Shown here in pieces: positions 56,089 to 64,000 of a stretch of DNA of 64,000 bases (position 1 is its first letter; every line of letters starts with the position of its first letter). Source of the DNA: Methylocapsa sp. D3K7 (GTDB lineage Bacteria > Pseudomonadota > Alphaproteobacteria > Rhizobiales > Beijerinckiaceae); the NCBI RefSeq assembly GCF_029855125.1, contig NZ_CP123229.1, forward strand, positions 4,074,501 to 4,138,500, in the 5' to 3' direction. The notes beneath the pieces are model-generated. The model was not told where the DNA came from. It saw nothing but the letters and a program-made list of their open reading frames with translations, and did not search any database. A program made the position numbers and the translations under genes.

Positions 56089-56262
56089 ATGCTGAGATGG
56101 GCGCTTATTTTTTTCCTTTTCTCGATTTTTGCCGGTCTCTTTGGCTTCAGGCGCACTTCCGTGGCGTTCGCTAGGGTTGCGCGCATCTTATTCTTTGTCT
56201 TCCTCGCTGTGTTTTTGGTCTTCCTGACGCTTAGCGTCTTGAGCGGTAACTTGATTTTTTAG
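56089..56262 (+). CDS. DUF1328 family 57-aa membrane protein
   Basis: Small gene too short for usual ORF cut-offs. Product starts MLRWALIFFLFSIFAGLFGF, then a short basic loop and a second hydrophobic helix (RILFFVFLAVFLVFLTLSVL). This is the two-helix DUF1328 (E. coli YtjA) pattern with the conserved M-x-R-W start and L-F-G-F turn. GGGGAA precedes the ATG. Function unknown. Convergent with trmFO. Confidence 0.8.
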   Translation: MLRWALIFFLFSIFAGLFGFRRTSVAFARVARILFFVFLAVFLVFLTLSVLSGNLIF

Positions 56263-56327
56263 GCCATCTGCAGCGAGTCGGAATTGCAGATTAGCCAGGA
56301 CAGCTTGAGATCGTTCGAGACCGGTGA

Positions 56328-57752
56328 TTATCCGTCTGCCTGAGCTTGGTTCAGCCAGCAGTCCAAATCTCGCGCCGCGCGCTGGCTCATGGCCGCCTTT
56401 CGCGCCAAGCCTTTTTCCGCGCCCCGCCGTTTCTCGCCATGCGCTTCCTGTGCAAGCGGCGGAAACAGGCCAAAATTCACGTTCATTGGCTGAAAAGATG
56501 GTGGCCCAGCGTCGATAATCGCGATGTGGCCGCCAGTGATATGATTGATAAGGGCGCCAAGTGCGGTCGTCGGCGGGAGTGATGGAAAAACCTCTCCCTT
56601 CCGCTCCGCGGCTGCTATGCGGCCCGCCGCGAGGCCGATTGCCGCGCTTTCGACGTAGCCCTCGCAACCGGTGATCTGGCCGGCGAAGCGTAGTCTCGGA
56701 TCCGCCTTGAGACGCAAAGCGCCATCCAGCAATTTGGGTGAGTTCAGAAATGTGTTGCGATGGATTCCACCGAGGCGCGCGAAACGGGCGTTTTCAAGTC
56801 CCGGAATGGTGCGGAAAATTTCGATCTGCGCGGGATGCTTTAGCTTGGTCTGGAATCCGACGATATTATAGAGTGTGCCGAGCGCATTATCCTGACGCAG
56901 CTGCACGACCGCATAGGCCTTTGCTGCGCTGTCCGAATGTGGATTGGTCAGGCCGAATGGTTTCATCGGCCCGTGCCGCAAAGTCTCGCGGCCCCGTTCC
57001 GCCATAACTTCGATTGGCAGGCAGCCATTGAAATACGGTGTGTCCTTAAATTCCCCCGTGAGGGGATGCGGCTCGGATCTGTCGGCCGCAACGAGAGCCT
57101 CCACGAAGGCCGTATATTGATCCTTTGTCAGCGGGCAGTTGATGTAATCAGCCCCGGTCCCCGCTGGCCCTTGCTTATCGTAACGCGATTGGAACCATGC
57201 CTTGTCCATGTCGATCGACTCGCGGTGAACGACCGGGGCAATCGCATCGAAAAAAGCAAGATTCTGTTCTCCGGTCAGAGCGCCAAGAGCAGCCGCTAGG
57301 GATGGCGATGTCAAAGGCCCCGTCGCAATAATCACATTGTCCCATGTGTCCGGCGGCAGCCCTTCGATTTCATCGCGCCGGAGCTCGATAAGCGGTTCCG
57401 AGCAGATTTTTTCAGTGATGAACTCGGAAAATTGGCCACGGTCGACGGCGAGCGCGCCTCCCGCGGGAAGCTTGTTGGCATCGGCGGACGCCATGACGAG
57501 CGAATCGAGGCACCGCATTTCGCGATGCAAAATACCGATTGCACTTGTTTCCGGATCATCGGCGCGAAACGAATTTGAACAAACGAGTTCGGCGAGATTG
57601 CCGGTGCGATGTGCTGGCGTTGTCCGCGCGGGCCGCATTTCATGAATCACTACCGGCACACCAGTTCGGGCGATCTGCCAAGCCGCCTCACTCCCCGCAA
57701 GGCCGCCGCCAATCACATGGATAGGAGCTAAGTGGCCGGTAGCTTTCAACAT
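56328..57752 (-). CDS. trmFO: Folate- and FAD-dependent tRNA (uracil-5-)-methyltransferase
   Basis: Makes ribothymidine-54 in tRNA using methylenetetrahydrofolate and FAD, 474 aa. FAD-binding start [40 protein letters not shown], and a [17 protein letters not shown] segment near the C-terminus are TrmFO hallmarks. The C-terminus beyond about residue 450 is not conserved. Replaces TrmA-type enzymes in this class. Confidence 0.95.
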   Translation of the reverse strand: MLKATGHLAPIHVIGGGLAGSEAAWQIARTGVPVVIHEMRPARTTPAHRTGNLAELVCSNSFRADDPETSAIGILHREMRCLDSLVMASADANKLPAGGALAVDRGQFSEFITEKICSEPLIELRRDEIEGLPPDTWDNVIIATGPLTSPSLAAALGALTGEQNLAFFDAIAPVVHRESIDMDKAWFQSRYDKQGPAGTGADYINCPLTKDQYTAFVEALVAADRSEPHPLTGEFKDTPYFNGCLPIEVMAERGRETLRHGPMKPFGLTNPHSDSAAKAYAVVQLRQDNALGTLYNIVGFQTKLKHPAQIEIFRTIPGLENARFARLGGIHRNTFLNSPKLLDGALRLKADPRLRFAGQITGCEGYVESAAIGLAAGRIAAAERKGEVFPSLPPTTALGALINHITGGHIAIIDAGPPSFQPMNVNFGLFPPLAQEAHGEKRRGAEKGLARKAAMSQRAARDLDCWLNQAQADG

Positions 57753-57867
57753 GCCTTGATTTTAAAGGATAAAGCCCGTGAATGGAAATGCGTCTTGTGC
57801 TCTGGCGAGCGGCATGCCGGTTAAGCTTTAGAGAAAATTCGATCCAGGCGAACTGGATGGCGAACGG

Positions 57868-60150
57868 TTATTCCGTGTAGCCATATTTCGCGTAGTATTT
57901 CCGGTGATATTTATTTCCATGATAATGCTCATAGCGGCTCTGTGTGGACGTATCCACTTTATTAAGGACCACGCCAAGCAGACGGCTGGCGACGTTGCCA
58001 GCCTCGGCGAGACCGCGCTCGATTACCTCTGTCTTCGTTTGCCCCCACTCGACGATATAGACATAGGTGTCGATAAAGTGTCCCGTGGCGCGAACGTCGA
58101 CGATGGGAGCGACTGGCGAAAGGTCAACAATAATGTAATCGTACTTCGTGCGAAGCTCGTCGATGATTTTTTTATACGCTGCCGACGCAAGAATTTCATT
58201 CGTATGCGGCAGTCTTGCGGTCGCTCCCGCCGGCAAAAAATGCAAGCTGGTAAAAGGAACAGGTATGATGGCGTCATGAAGCGAGATCGTGCTCATCACG
58301 GCGCCGATCGATCCAGGCGCGTCGGGTGAATATTTCCGGGATAAGGATGGGCTGCGGAGATCGGCGTCGACCAAGATGACACTACCTCCCGCATCCGCAA
58401 TGAGATGAGCGAGATTTGCGGCGATCGTCGATTTGCCTTCGTTTGGCAAAGTCGAGGTCACTCCGATGACTTTGTGAGATTTGAGGGCGCCGCTCAAATC
58501 GGCGGCGATCTTTATCGACCGGATTGCCTCCGCATAGCGAGAGAACGGCGAATCGACAGCATAGCGAAGCCAATCCTGTCCGGGTGCCGCGGTTCTGCGA
58601 TCCACGGCCACGGCTTTCGTTTCGTCACTGGGTAAATCGATCCGTGTGGCGGGAGCCGCCAGCACTGGGGCCATCGCCAGGCAATTAAAATGAAGCGTGT
58701 CTTCGACTTGGCCGGTTGTCCGCAACGTCCCATCCCAAGCCTCGCGGAGATAAGCGACGCCAAAGCTTAACAGGGTCGCGCCTGCGAGAGTTACGAGCAA
58801 AACGGTTGATAATTTCGGGGCGCTCTTAGATACCGGCCGCAAAGCAGGGCTGATCAAGCGCGCTTCGCTCATCGGTACCGACTGCTGCTGTACCGCCTCC
58901 ATATAGCGTTGCAGAAAGCTGTCATAGAGAGCACGCGAAGTTTCGGCGTTGCTTTCTAGCTCGCGCAATTGGATCTGAGCTTGGCCGGTGGTGTGAGACT
59001 GATCCACGACATTGGCAAGACTGGATTCAAGACTTGTTTGCCGCGTAAGAGCGATTTCGTAGTCACTTTTGTAACTTTCGGCGATCTTGCGCATCTCGTC
59101 CTTGATGCTGCGTCGATATTGCTCCATCTGGGTCCGGAGATTTATCGCCGCAAGATGGTTCTCGCCGTACATTTTTGCCCAAATGGCTTCCCGCTGCGCA
59201 ACCTCTAGATATAGGTTGCGCAACTTAATAATGACTTCGCTTTTCAAGGCATCTGCGACTGAAGCATCGGCAACATCTTGCTTCATAACCGTATTAATCC
59301 GATCAAGTCGGGCTTTTGCCTCGGCGGTTGCTGCGCGGGCGAGGATGAGTTGACTGTTGACCTCGACGAGTTCTTGATCGTTGATCAGCCGGCCGCCGCC
59401 GGCATCGACGATGTTGTTTTTGCCCTTGAAATCCAAGACTGCGCGTTCGGCCGCCGTCGCTTGGGTACGCAGTTCCGCTATGCGCTCCTGCAGCCAGAGG
59501 CTAGCCCGGCGGGTGGCCTGGTATTTCGCATTCAATTGGTCATCGATGTAGGCATCCGCGATCGCATTGACGATCCGCGCTGACTTGTCTCGATCATGAG
59601 AGGTAAAGCCAATGTCTATAACATAGGTCATGCCCACGCGGCTGAGCGTGCGTTGCTCGTTGAATTTGAGCAGTGCAGCATTTTCCCGGTCGATTTCCGA
59701 GAGCGCTCGTTCCGCCTCCGAGAATTTGGTCAAGCGTCCGATCACAGCGATCAACCGGCGAATCGGTCCCTTTGGGGTGTCAGCGAACTCTGGGTCATCA
59801 GTAAGATGGAGCTTGCGGATGACGGCAAGGCCGATGTTATCCGATTTGAGAACCTCGACCTCGGTCTGAACAGCTGCAGTATCGAGGTCAACGTCACCTA
59901 AAACCGATTCTTTCTGAAACAGCTGAAGCTTTCGCTTGTCAATGACAATTGTTCCGCCGGCAGTATAACTTGCAGGCGTTGTAATATAGTAAAGCATGCC
60001 AAGAGCAAAACAACAGATAAATACAACGGAAGCAATTGGACGCTGCCGATTCAAGACCCTCAAAAAATTTTTAAAAGAGTCCGCAATTAGAGCCTCAGGC
60101 CGGCTGGGGGTGTCGCTTGAATCCGGTGAGCGCTTGTTGATTTGCAGCAT
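57868..60150 (-). CDS. Polysaccharide chain-length regulator / tyrosine autokinase (ExoP type)
   Basis: Inner-membrane protein of 760 aa: N-terminal Wzz domain with two membrane helices (about residues 40-60 and 445-465) around a long periplasmic coiled coil, then a cytoplasmic BY-kinase with Walker A TSTLPNEGKST, Walker A' VILVDADLRSP and Walker B YIIVDLSPV. The C-terminus has a Tyr cluster (YEHYHGNKYHRKYYAKYGYTE) as autophosphorylation sites. It controls export and length of an exopolysaccharide. No other polysaccharide genes are in the window. I prefer the ATG at 60150 to the TTG at 60159. Confidence 0.9.
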   Translation of the reverse strand: MLQINKRSPDSSDTPSRPEALIADSFKNFLRVLNRQRPIASVVFICCFALGMLYYITTPASYTAGGTIVIDKRKLQLFQKESVLGDVDLDTAAVQTEVEVLKSDNIGLAVIRKLHLTDDPEFADTPKGPIRRLIAVIGRLTKFSEAERALSEIDRENAALLKFNEQRTLSRVGMTYVIDIGFTSHDRDKSARIVNAIADAYIDDQLNAKYQATRRASLWLQERIAELRTQATAAERAVLDFKGKNNIVDAGGGRLINDQELVEVNSQLILARAATAEAKARLDRINTVMKQDVADASVADALKSEVIIKLRNLYLEVAQREAIWAKMYGENHLAAINLRTQMEQYRRSIKDEMRKIAESYKSDYEIALTRQTSLESSLANVVDQSHTTGQAQIQLRELESNAETSRALYDSFLQRYMEAVQQQSVPMSEARLISPALRPVSKSAPKLSTVLLVTLAGATLLSFGVAYLREAWDGTLRTTGQVEDTLHFNCLAMAPVLAAPATRIDLPSDETKAVAVDRRTAAPGQDWLRYAVDSPFSRYAEAIRSIKIAADLSGALKSHKVIGVTSTLPNEGKSTIAANLAHLIADAGGSVILVDADLRSPSLSRKYSPDAPGSIGAVMSTISLHDAIIPVPFTSLHFLPAGATARLPHTNEILASAAYKKIIDELRTKYDYIIVDLSPVAPIVDVRATGHFIDTYVYIVEWGQTKTEVIERGLAEAGNVASRLLGVVLNKVDTSTQSRYEHYHGNKYHRKYYAKYGYTE

Positions 60151-60629
60151 CTGTGTCAATTCACCATTATCGTTTAGAAATCATCACGTTGAAAGGAGAG
60201 AAAAAGAAATCATTATGGGAACGGAATTGAGCATAACGCTCTCCGTCTCAAGCACGTCAAAAATAAACCAATTCAAAATATTGAGCAACGTGAAAACGAT
60301 ATGCTTCGTGCCACCAAAAAATCAATAATTGCCGAAATGTTTTTTGAATCTAAATTCGGGCCCAGCCCTGTTCTCATCCGGCAAAACGTTTGCCATATGT
60401 GAATATTTCATAGTTAACATTTAACCTTAATGTTTTCCTGCTTCGCTAAATTACGAAGCCGTAATGACTCACGTCTTACGTTTACGGTACAAAAAGGTAA
60501 GCAATGACCTCGGAACCAGTATCAGAAACTCAGACAAAGCCATATTAGGAGGCTCGAGTCTACCGGCGGTCCACGCAGGGATAGTCGAATTTGGTCCCCG
60601 GAATTGCTTCGATTGTGACGGGGGGAAGC
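60151..60629. other. AT-rich leader of the ExoP-type gene
   Basis: 479 bp mostly AT-rich, with repeated TTAA tracts at 60413-60430 (gttaacatttaaccttaatg) suggesting promoter DNA. A possible 37-codon ORF at 60213 on the plus strand has its AAGGAG box 17 nt upstream, too far, so it is not called. No gene supported. Confidence 0.4.
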
Positions 60630-60875
60630 TCAATACTTGGCCGTTACAGGCGCGCCACAGGTCCATACCGCAGCCATTCTCGGCCCATCTGGAGTTTCAA
60701 CCTGCTGAAAGGTATAACACTCCGTTCTTGGCGGATTATAAACGTATCCGTACGGATAGGGGAGGCCGAAAAAAGGCAACCCCTGCACGGTTCCCACAGG
60801 CCTTGCCTCGGAGGCATTCGGCAATATCATCACGCTAAGGCACAAACCGGCGGCGGCCGCACCGAACTTGATCAT
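60630..60875 (-). CDS. Small secreted hypothetical protein
   Basis: Protein of 81 aa with a signal peptide (FGAAAAGLCLSVMILPNASEA). Mature part is short, with GLPFFGLPYPYGYVYNPP and two Cys (ECYTFQQ, WTCGAP). CYTFQQVETPDGPRM resembles small periplasmic proteins in related genomes, but I cannot assign a family or function. Divergent from aroQ. Confidence 0.6.
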   Translation of the reverse strand: MIKFGAAAAGLCLSVMILPNASEARPVGTVQGLPFFGLPYPYGYVYNPPRTECYTFQQVETPDGPRMAAVWTCGAPVTAKY

Positions 60876-61025
60876 TTTGGGATTCCGCTATTTTGAGATG
60901 GTTTGACACTTTATCGCATGAGTTACGGTATGGAGCAAGCGCATTTGGGGGGAGGACTTAGGCTTCCCTTGTGTTTTGATCCCGGCTATGGAAACGCATA
61001 GGCATTTCCTAAGACCGGAATCGCC

Positions 61026-61475
61026 ATGAAAGCCGTCCACGTCCTCAATGGACCAAATCTCAATCTTCTCGGCCTGCGGGAGCCCGATATCTATGGTCAT
61101 GCGACCCTTGCGGACATCGAAGCGAATCTTTCCGCCCGCTGCAAGCGGCGCGGGCTTCATTTGTACTTCCGCCAATCGAACCATGAAGGCGATCTCGTGA
61201 CCTGGGTGCAGGAAGCAGGACGCGCTGGCGAGCCGGTCATATTAAATGCCGGGGCTTATTCACATTCGTCGATCGCGCTTCACGACGCGATCAAGGGAGC
61301 GAAGGCGGATGTTGTCGAGGTGCATCTTTCGAATGTTCATTCCCGGGAGGTTTTCCGTCATAGGTCGCTGATTTCCCCGGTCGCGCTGGGTGTGATCGCC
61401 GGTTTTGGCGCTCTATCTTATGAACTCGCGCTTGAAGCTTTGCTTGCCCGGGCCGGAGCGGCAGGAGAAGCGTGA
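61026..61475 (+). CDS. aroQ: Type II 3-dehydroquinate dehydratase
   Basis: Shikimate-pathway dehydratase, dodecameric type II, 149 aa. NGPNLNLLGLREPDIYG holds the catalytic Tyr/Arg lid, QSNHEGDLVTW, NAGAYSHSS and EVHLSNVHSREVFRHRS with the catalytic His. First gene of aroQ-accB-accC, the standard order in this class. Confidence 0.96.
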   Translation: MKAVHVLNGPNLNLLGLREPDIYGHATLADIEANLSARCKRRGLHLYFRQSNHEGDLVTWVQEAGRAGEPVILNAGAYSHSSIALHDAIKGAKADVVEVHLSNVHSREVFRHRSLISPVALGVIAGFGALSYELALEALLARAGAAGEA

Positions 61476-61566
61476 CGAATTTTCCCATTGCAATCAAACA
61501 CTTTCGTCGTGGTTCGTTCCGGCCGGGAATGACCCAGGGCGCCCGTCAAAACGAGAGAAAATAAAG

Positions 61567-62031
61567 ATGAAATATCCGGATTCAAAACCGGACGTGAGCG
61601 CGCCCGCCACCATCGACACGGAATTGGTCGAAACCTTGGCCGGAATGGTGGCGCGTCTTGGGCTCTCCGAGATCGAGGTCGCCAACGGCGACGTCAAAAT
61701 TCGTGTCGCGCGGCAGCTCACTCCGGCCGTGGTTCAGCCTCCAATAGTATCGCCGCATGCAGCCGTTGTGAGCGCTTCCCCGGTGCCGCCGGACAGTCCG
61801 GGCACGGTCAAATCGCCGATGGTGGGGACCGCCTATTTGCGGGCATCACCGGAGAGCACCCCCTTCGTGGAGATCGGAACGCAGGTCAAGACAGGTGACA
61901 AGGTCATTCTTGTCGAGGCGATGAAAACCTTCAACGAGATCCTGGCTCCGCGCGCCGGAACAGTTACGGGCATTCTGGTCGAGGACGGTCAGCCGGTCGA
62001 GTATGGCCAGCCGTTGCTCGTGATCGAATAA
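61567..62031 (+). CDS. accB: Biotin carboxyl carrier protein of acetyl-CoA carboxylase
   Basis: Carrier of 154 aa. Helical N-terminus (ELVETLAGMVARLGLSEIEV), a flexible Pro/Ala-rich linker (about 58-80), and a biotinyl domain with the biotin Lys in VEAMKTFNEI. The ATG at 61567 is the family-like start; a longer frame overlaps aroQ. 91 bp after aroQ, 23 bp before accC. Confidence 0.96.
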   Translation: MKYPDSKPDVSAPATIDTELVETLAGMVARLGLSEIEVANGDVKIRVARQLTPAVVQPPIVSPHAAVVSASPVPPDSPGTVKSPMVGTAYLRASPESTPFVEIGTQVKTGDKVILVEAMKTFNEILAPRAGTVTGILVEDGQPVEYGQPLLVIE

Positions 62032-62054
62032 GGCCGCGTGGCCGGTGAGCTGAT

Positions 62055-63416
62055 ATGTTCGATAAGATCCTTATCGCCAATCGCGGCGAAATCGCCTTGC
62101 GGATTTTGCGTGCCGCCAAGGAACTCGGCATCGCGACGGTGGCGGTTCATTCGACGGCCGACGCTCATGCGATGCATGTGAAGCTCGCCGACGAATCCGT
62201 ATGTATCGGGCCGCCGCCCGCCCGGGATTCCTACCTGAACATTCCAGCCCTTCTCGCCGCATGCGAAATCACCGGCGCCGAAGCCTTGCATCCAGGCTAT
62301 GGTTTTCTTTCGGAGAATGCGCGGTTTGCCGAGATTCTCATGGACCATCACATTACCTTCATAGGCCCAAAGCCGGAACATATCCGGCTTATGGGCGACA
62401 AGATCGCGGCCAAATCAACGGCGCTCCGGCTCGGCATTCCTTGCGTTCCTGGCTCACCCGGCGCAATTACGAGCGATACGGAAGCGCTGTCCGTGGGGCG
62501 GGCGCTAGGTTTCCCGGTTCTTGTGAAGGCCGCGGCCGGCGGCGGCGGCCGCGGCATGAAAGTTGCCCGCACCGCGCAGGAACTCCCTTCGGCACTCGAA
62601 ACGGCACGGGCCGAGGCCAAATCAGCCTTCGGCGACGATTCGGTTTATCTTGAAAAATATCTCGAAAGGCCACGTCATATCGAAATCCAAATTTTAGGCG
62701 ATGGGCACGGCAAGGCTATACATCTGGGCGACCGCGATTGCTCGTTGCAGCGGCGCAACCAGAAGGTCTGGGAGGAAAGTCCTTCTCCCGCGCTCAATGC
62801 CCCGCAGCGCCAGGAGATCGGCGAAATCTGCGCGGCCGCCATGCGTGAACTTGGCTATGCCGGAGCGGGAACCATCGAATTTCTCTATGAAGACAGCAAA
62901 TTTTACTTCATCGAGATGAATACCAGGATACAGGTCGAGCATCCGGTTACGGAGATGATCACGGGCGTTGATCTCGTCAATGAGCAAATCCGGATCGCCG
63001 CGGGCTCTCCCTTGACCCTTACCCAAGACGAAGTCGTGTTCAACGGCCACGCCATTGAATGCCGCATCAACGCGGAAGATGCCGCGACGTTCCGGCCTTC
63101 GCCAGGAAAGATTGCCTATTATCATCCGCCGGGCGGCCTTGGCGTGCGCGTCGATAGCGCCGTCTACGCCGGCTATACGATTCCACCCAATTATGACTCA
63201 CTCGTCGGGAAACTGATCGTGCACGGCCGCAACCGCAACGAGGCGCTGATGCGTCTTCGCCGCGCGCTCGATGAGTTCATTGTTGATGGAATCGATACGA
63301 CCATTCCATTGTTTCAAACGCTGGTTCGAAATCCCGACATGCAAAATGGCCTCTACGACATTCATTGGCTCGAGAGGTTTCTCGAATTGGGTGGTATGGA
63401 CGGAGCGGATATCTAA
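62055..63416 (+). CDS. accC: Biotin carboxylase of acetyl-CoA carboxylase
   Basis: ATP-dependent carboxylation of AccB biotin, 453 aa. [29 protein letters not shown], and the active-site motif [18 protein letters not shown] is intact, unlike PccA. Biotin and ATP sites complete; length standard. Third gene of the aroQ operon; the aat gene that often follows is not present. Confidence 0.97.
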   Translation: MFDKILIANRGEIALRILRAAKELGIATVAVHSTADAHAMHVKLADESVCIGPPPARDSYLNIPALLAACEITGAEALHPGYGFLSENARFAEILMDHHITFIGPKPEHIRLMGDKIAAKSTALRLGIPCVPGSPGAITSDTEALSVGRALGFPVLVKAAAGGGGRGMKVARTAQELPSALETARAEAKSAFGDDSVYLEKYLERPRHIEIQILGDGHGKAIHLGDRDCSLQRRNQKVWEESPSPALNAPQRQEIGEICAAAMRELGYAGAGTIEFLYEDSKFYFIEMNTRIQVEHPVTEMITGVDLVNEQIRIAAGSPLTLTQDEVVFNGHAIECRINAEDAATFRPSPGKIAYYHPPGGLGVRVDSAVYAGYTIPPNYDSLVGKLIVHGRNRNEALMRLRRALDEFIVDGIDTTIPLFQTLVRNPDMQNGLYDIHWLERFLELGGMDGADI

Positions 63417-63761
63417 CGGCTGTCAGCTGGTGGAGGTTGTGTGCTTTATCAAATATCCAAGGCACACACTGTTGGAGCGCTGACTTCAAGTTTTCAAACG
63501 GGTCTTGCTGTCCCGCGACGGGTTCGTGCCAGTTTAGGTAAAGGTTTCGTTAAAGCCATTGCCAGAGAGGCAATTGCTTTCATGGTCAAATGCGGTAATA
63601 TTACGCATCAATACGCACACACCCCGATTGCTCTGGCGAAGCTGCGCGACCATATTACATATGGATGCGCGTGCTAATTTTCGTTGAGCAATTTGCGTCC
63701 TTGCTCGTTATTTTACTGTAACTTGCGATAGCAAGGCTTGATCTATGCAATGAGGAGTGGA
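63417..63761. other. Intergenic region, accC / RND adaptor
   Basis: 345 bp. A GTG-started 78-aa frame (63441-63677) has GGAGG 4 nt upstream but shows no recognisable domain and is not called. The right end carries the GAGGAG box of the adaptor gene. No TetR-type repressor gene is present within the window. Confidence 0.35.
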
Positions 63762-64000
63762 ATGAGAACTCAGATCGGCGTCATCCCTTTGGCTACACTG
63801 GTTTGTGCCATGTTCATGCTTTCCGCGTGCAATGAGCCGCGCCTGGCGGAAACAAAGGAGGCGGTGCCTCCTCCGCAAGTTGGTGTTGTGACGATCCAGC
63901 CCTCTCCCCGGCCTTTCGTCCGCGAGTTGCCAGGACGGATCGCGCCGACACAAGTGGCCGAAGTGCGCGCCCGGGTCGCGGGAATCGTGATTGAACGGCA
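63762..64000 (+). CDS. RND efflux periplasmic adaptor (partial, runs off the window)
   Basis: Only the first 79 codons are visible. Lipobox MLSAC after a signal helix (VIPLATLVCAMFMLSAC) marks a lipoprotein. Mature sequence PPQVGVVTIQPSPRPFVRELPGRIAPTQVAEVRARVAGIVIER is the AcrA/MexA-type membrane-fusion start with the first lipoyl strand. GAGGAG precedes the ATG. The RND pump gene presumably follows outside the window. Confidence 0.85.
   Translation, partial: MRTQIGVIPLATLVCAMFMLSACNEPRLAETKEAVPPPQVGVVTIQPSPRPFVRELPGRIAPTQVAEVRARVAGIVIER

Noticed and set aside
60213..60328. 37-codon frame upstream of the ExoP-type gene
   Set aside because: Its AAGGAG box is 17 nt from the ATG and the product shows no feature.
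60464..60838. 124-aa plus-strand frame
   Set aside because: Antisense to the small secreted protein at 60630-60875, which has a clear signal peptide.
63441..63677. 78-aa GTG-started frame after accC
   Set aside because: Ribosome box only 4 nt from the start and no recognisable domain; could be real but unsupported.

Overview
The window looks like a chromosomal segment of a GC-rich alphaproteobacterium of the order Hyphomicrobiales (Rhizobiales), probably close to Beijerinckiaceae. This rests on gene order and fusions: dusB-ntrB-ntrC, uvrC-pgsA-moaD-moaE, aroQ-accB-accC, a fused IspDF, NtrYX, ATP12 and DUF3126. The genus cannot be fixed from the sequence alone. Two ParB-type parS sites (cores 2132-2147 and 10405-10420) and dnaN suggest a region near the replication origin, although dnaA, parA and parB are not in the window.

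Layout. 0.2-2.1 kb: cysE, a double DUF3126 protein, a gamma carbonic anhydrase, then parS site A. 2.5-3.9 kb: a small accessory block (80-aa protein, DUF2971 protein). 4.1-10.4 kb: class A penicillin-binding protein, dnaN, efp, an inositol-monophosphatase-family gene, tRNA-Val(GAC), a small membrane protein, holC and parS site B. 10.7-11.9 kb: a lone HEPN/Toprim-type gene, a candidate defence or RNA-targeting factor. 12-18.2 kb: moaE, moaD, pgsA, uvrC, an AT-rich probable glycosyltransferase, ispDF.

18.4-37.4 kb: nitrogen regulation and propionyl-CoA carboxylase. dusB-ntrB-ntrC run forward from a promoter whose -10 box lies only 6 nt before the dusB ATG, so the mRNA may be leaderless. ntrY-ntrX lie 11 kb away on the opposite strand, followed 9 bp later by an amino-acid permease. 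Between the two ntr blocks are an ATP12 chaperone, DUF4260, pccB, a multicopper oxidase, a 28-aa membrane peptide missed by ordinary ORF cut-offs, a TonB-dependent receptor and pccA.

37.6-44.2 kb, minus strand: an enolase-superfamily epimerase, an MgtC/DUF4010 membrane protein, a VIT1/CCC1-type metal transporter, and a copper-type operon: DUF2946-like protein, possible outer-membrane barrel, CopC, CopD and a second CopC that has lost its Asp-x-His copper ligands.

44.5-64 kb, mainly housekeeping: an Mla-type lipid transport operon (permease with STAS domain, ATPase, MCE protein, PqiC-like lipoprotein), MATE exporter, DUF937 protein, gshA, an Ivy-type lysozyme inhibitor, rsmE, ubiA, a 57-aa DUF1328 protein, trmFO, an orphan ExoP-type tyrosine kinase/chain-length regulator, aroQ-accB-accC, and the start of an RND efflux adaptor cut by the window edge. 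No CRISPR array, rRNA operon, intact insertion sequence, integrase or prophage was seen.
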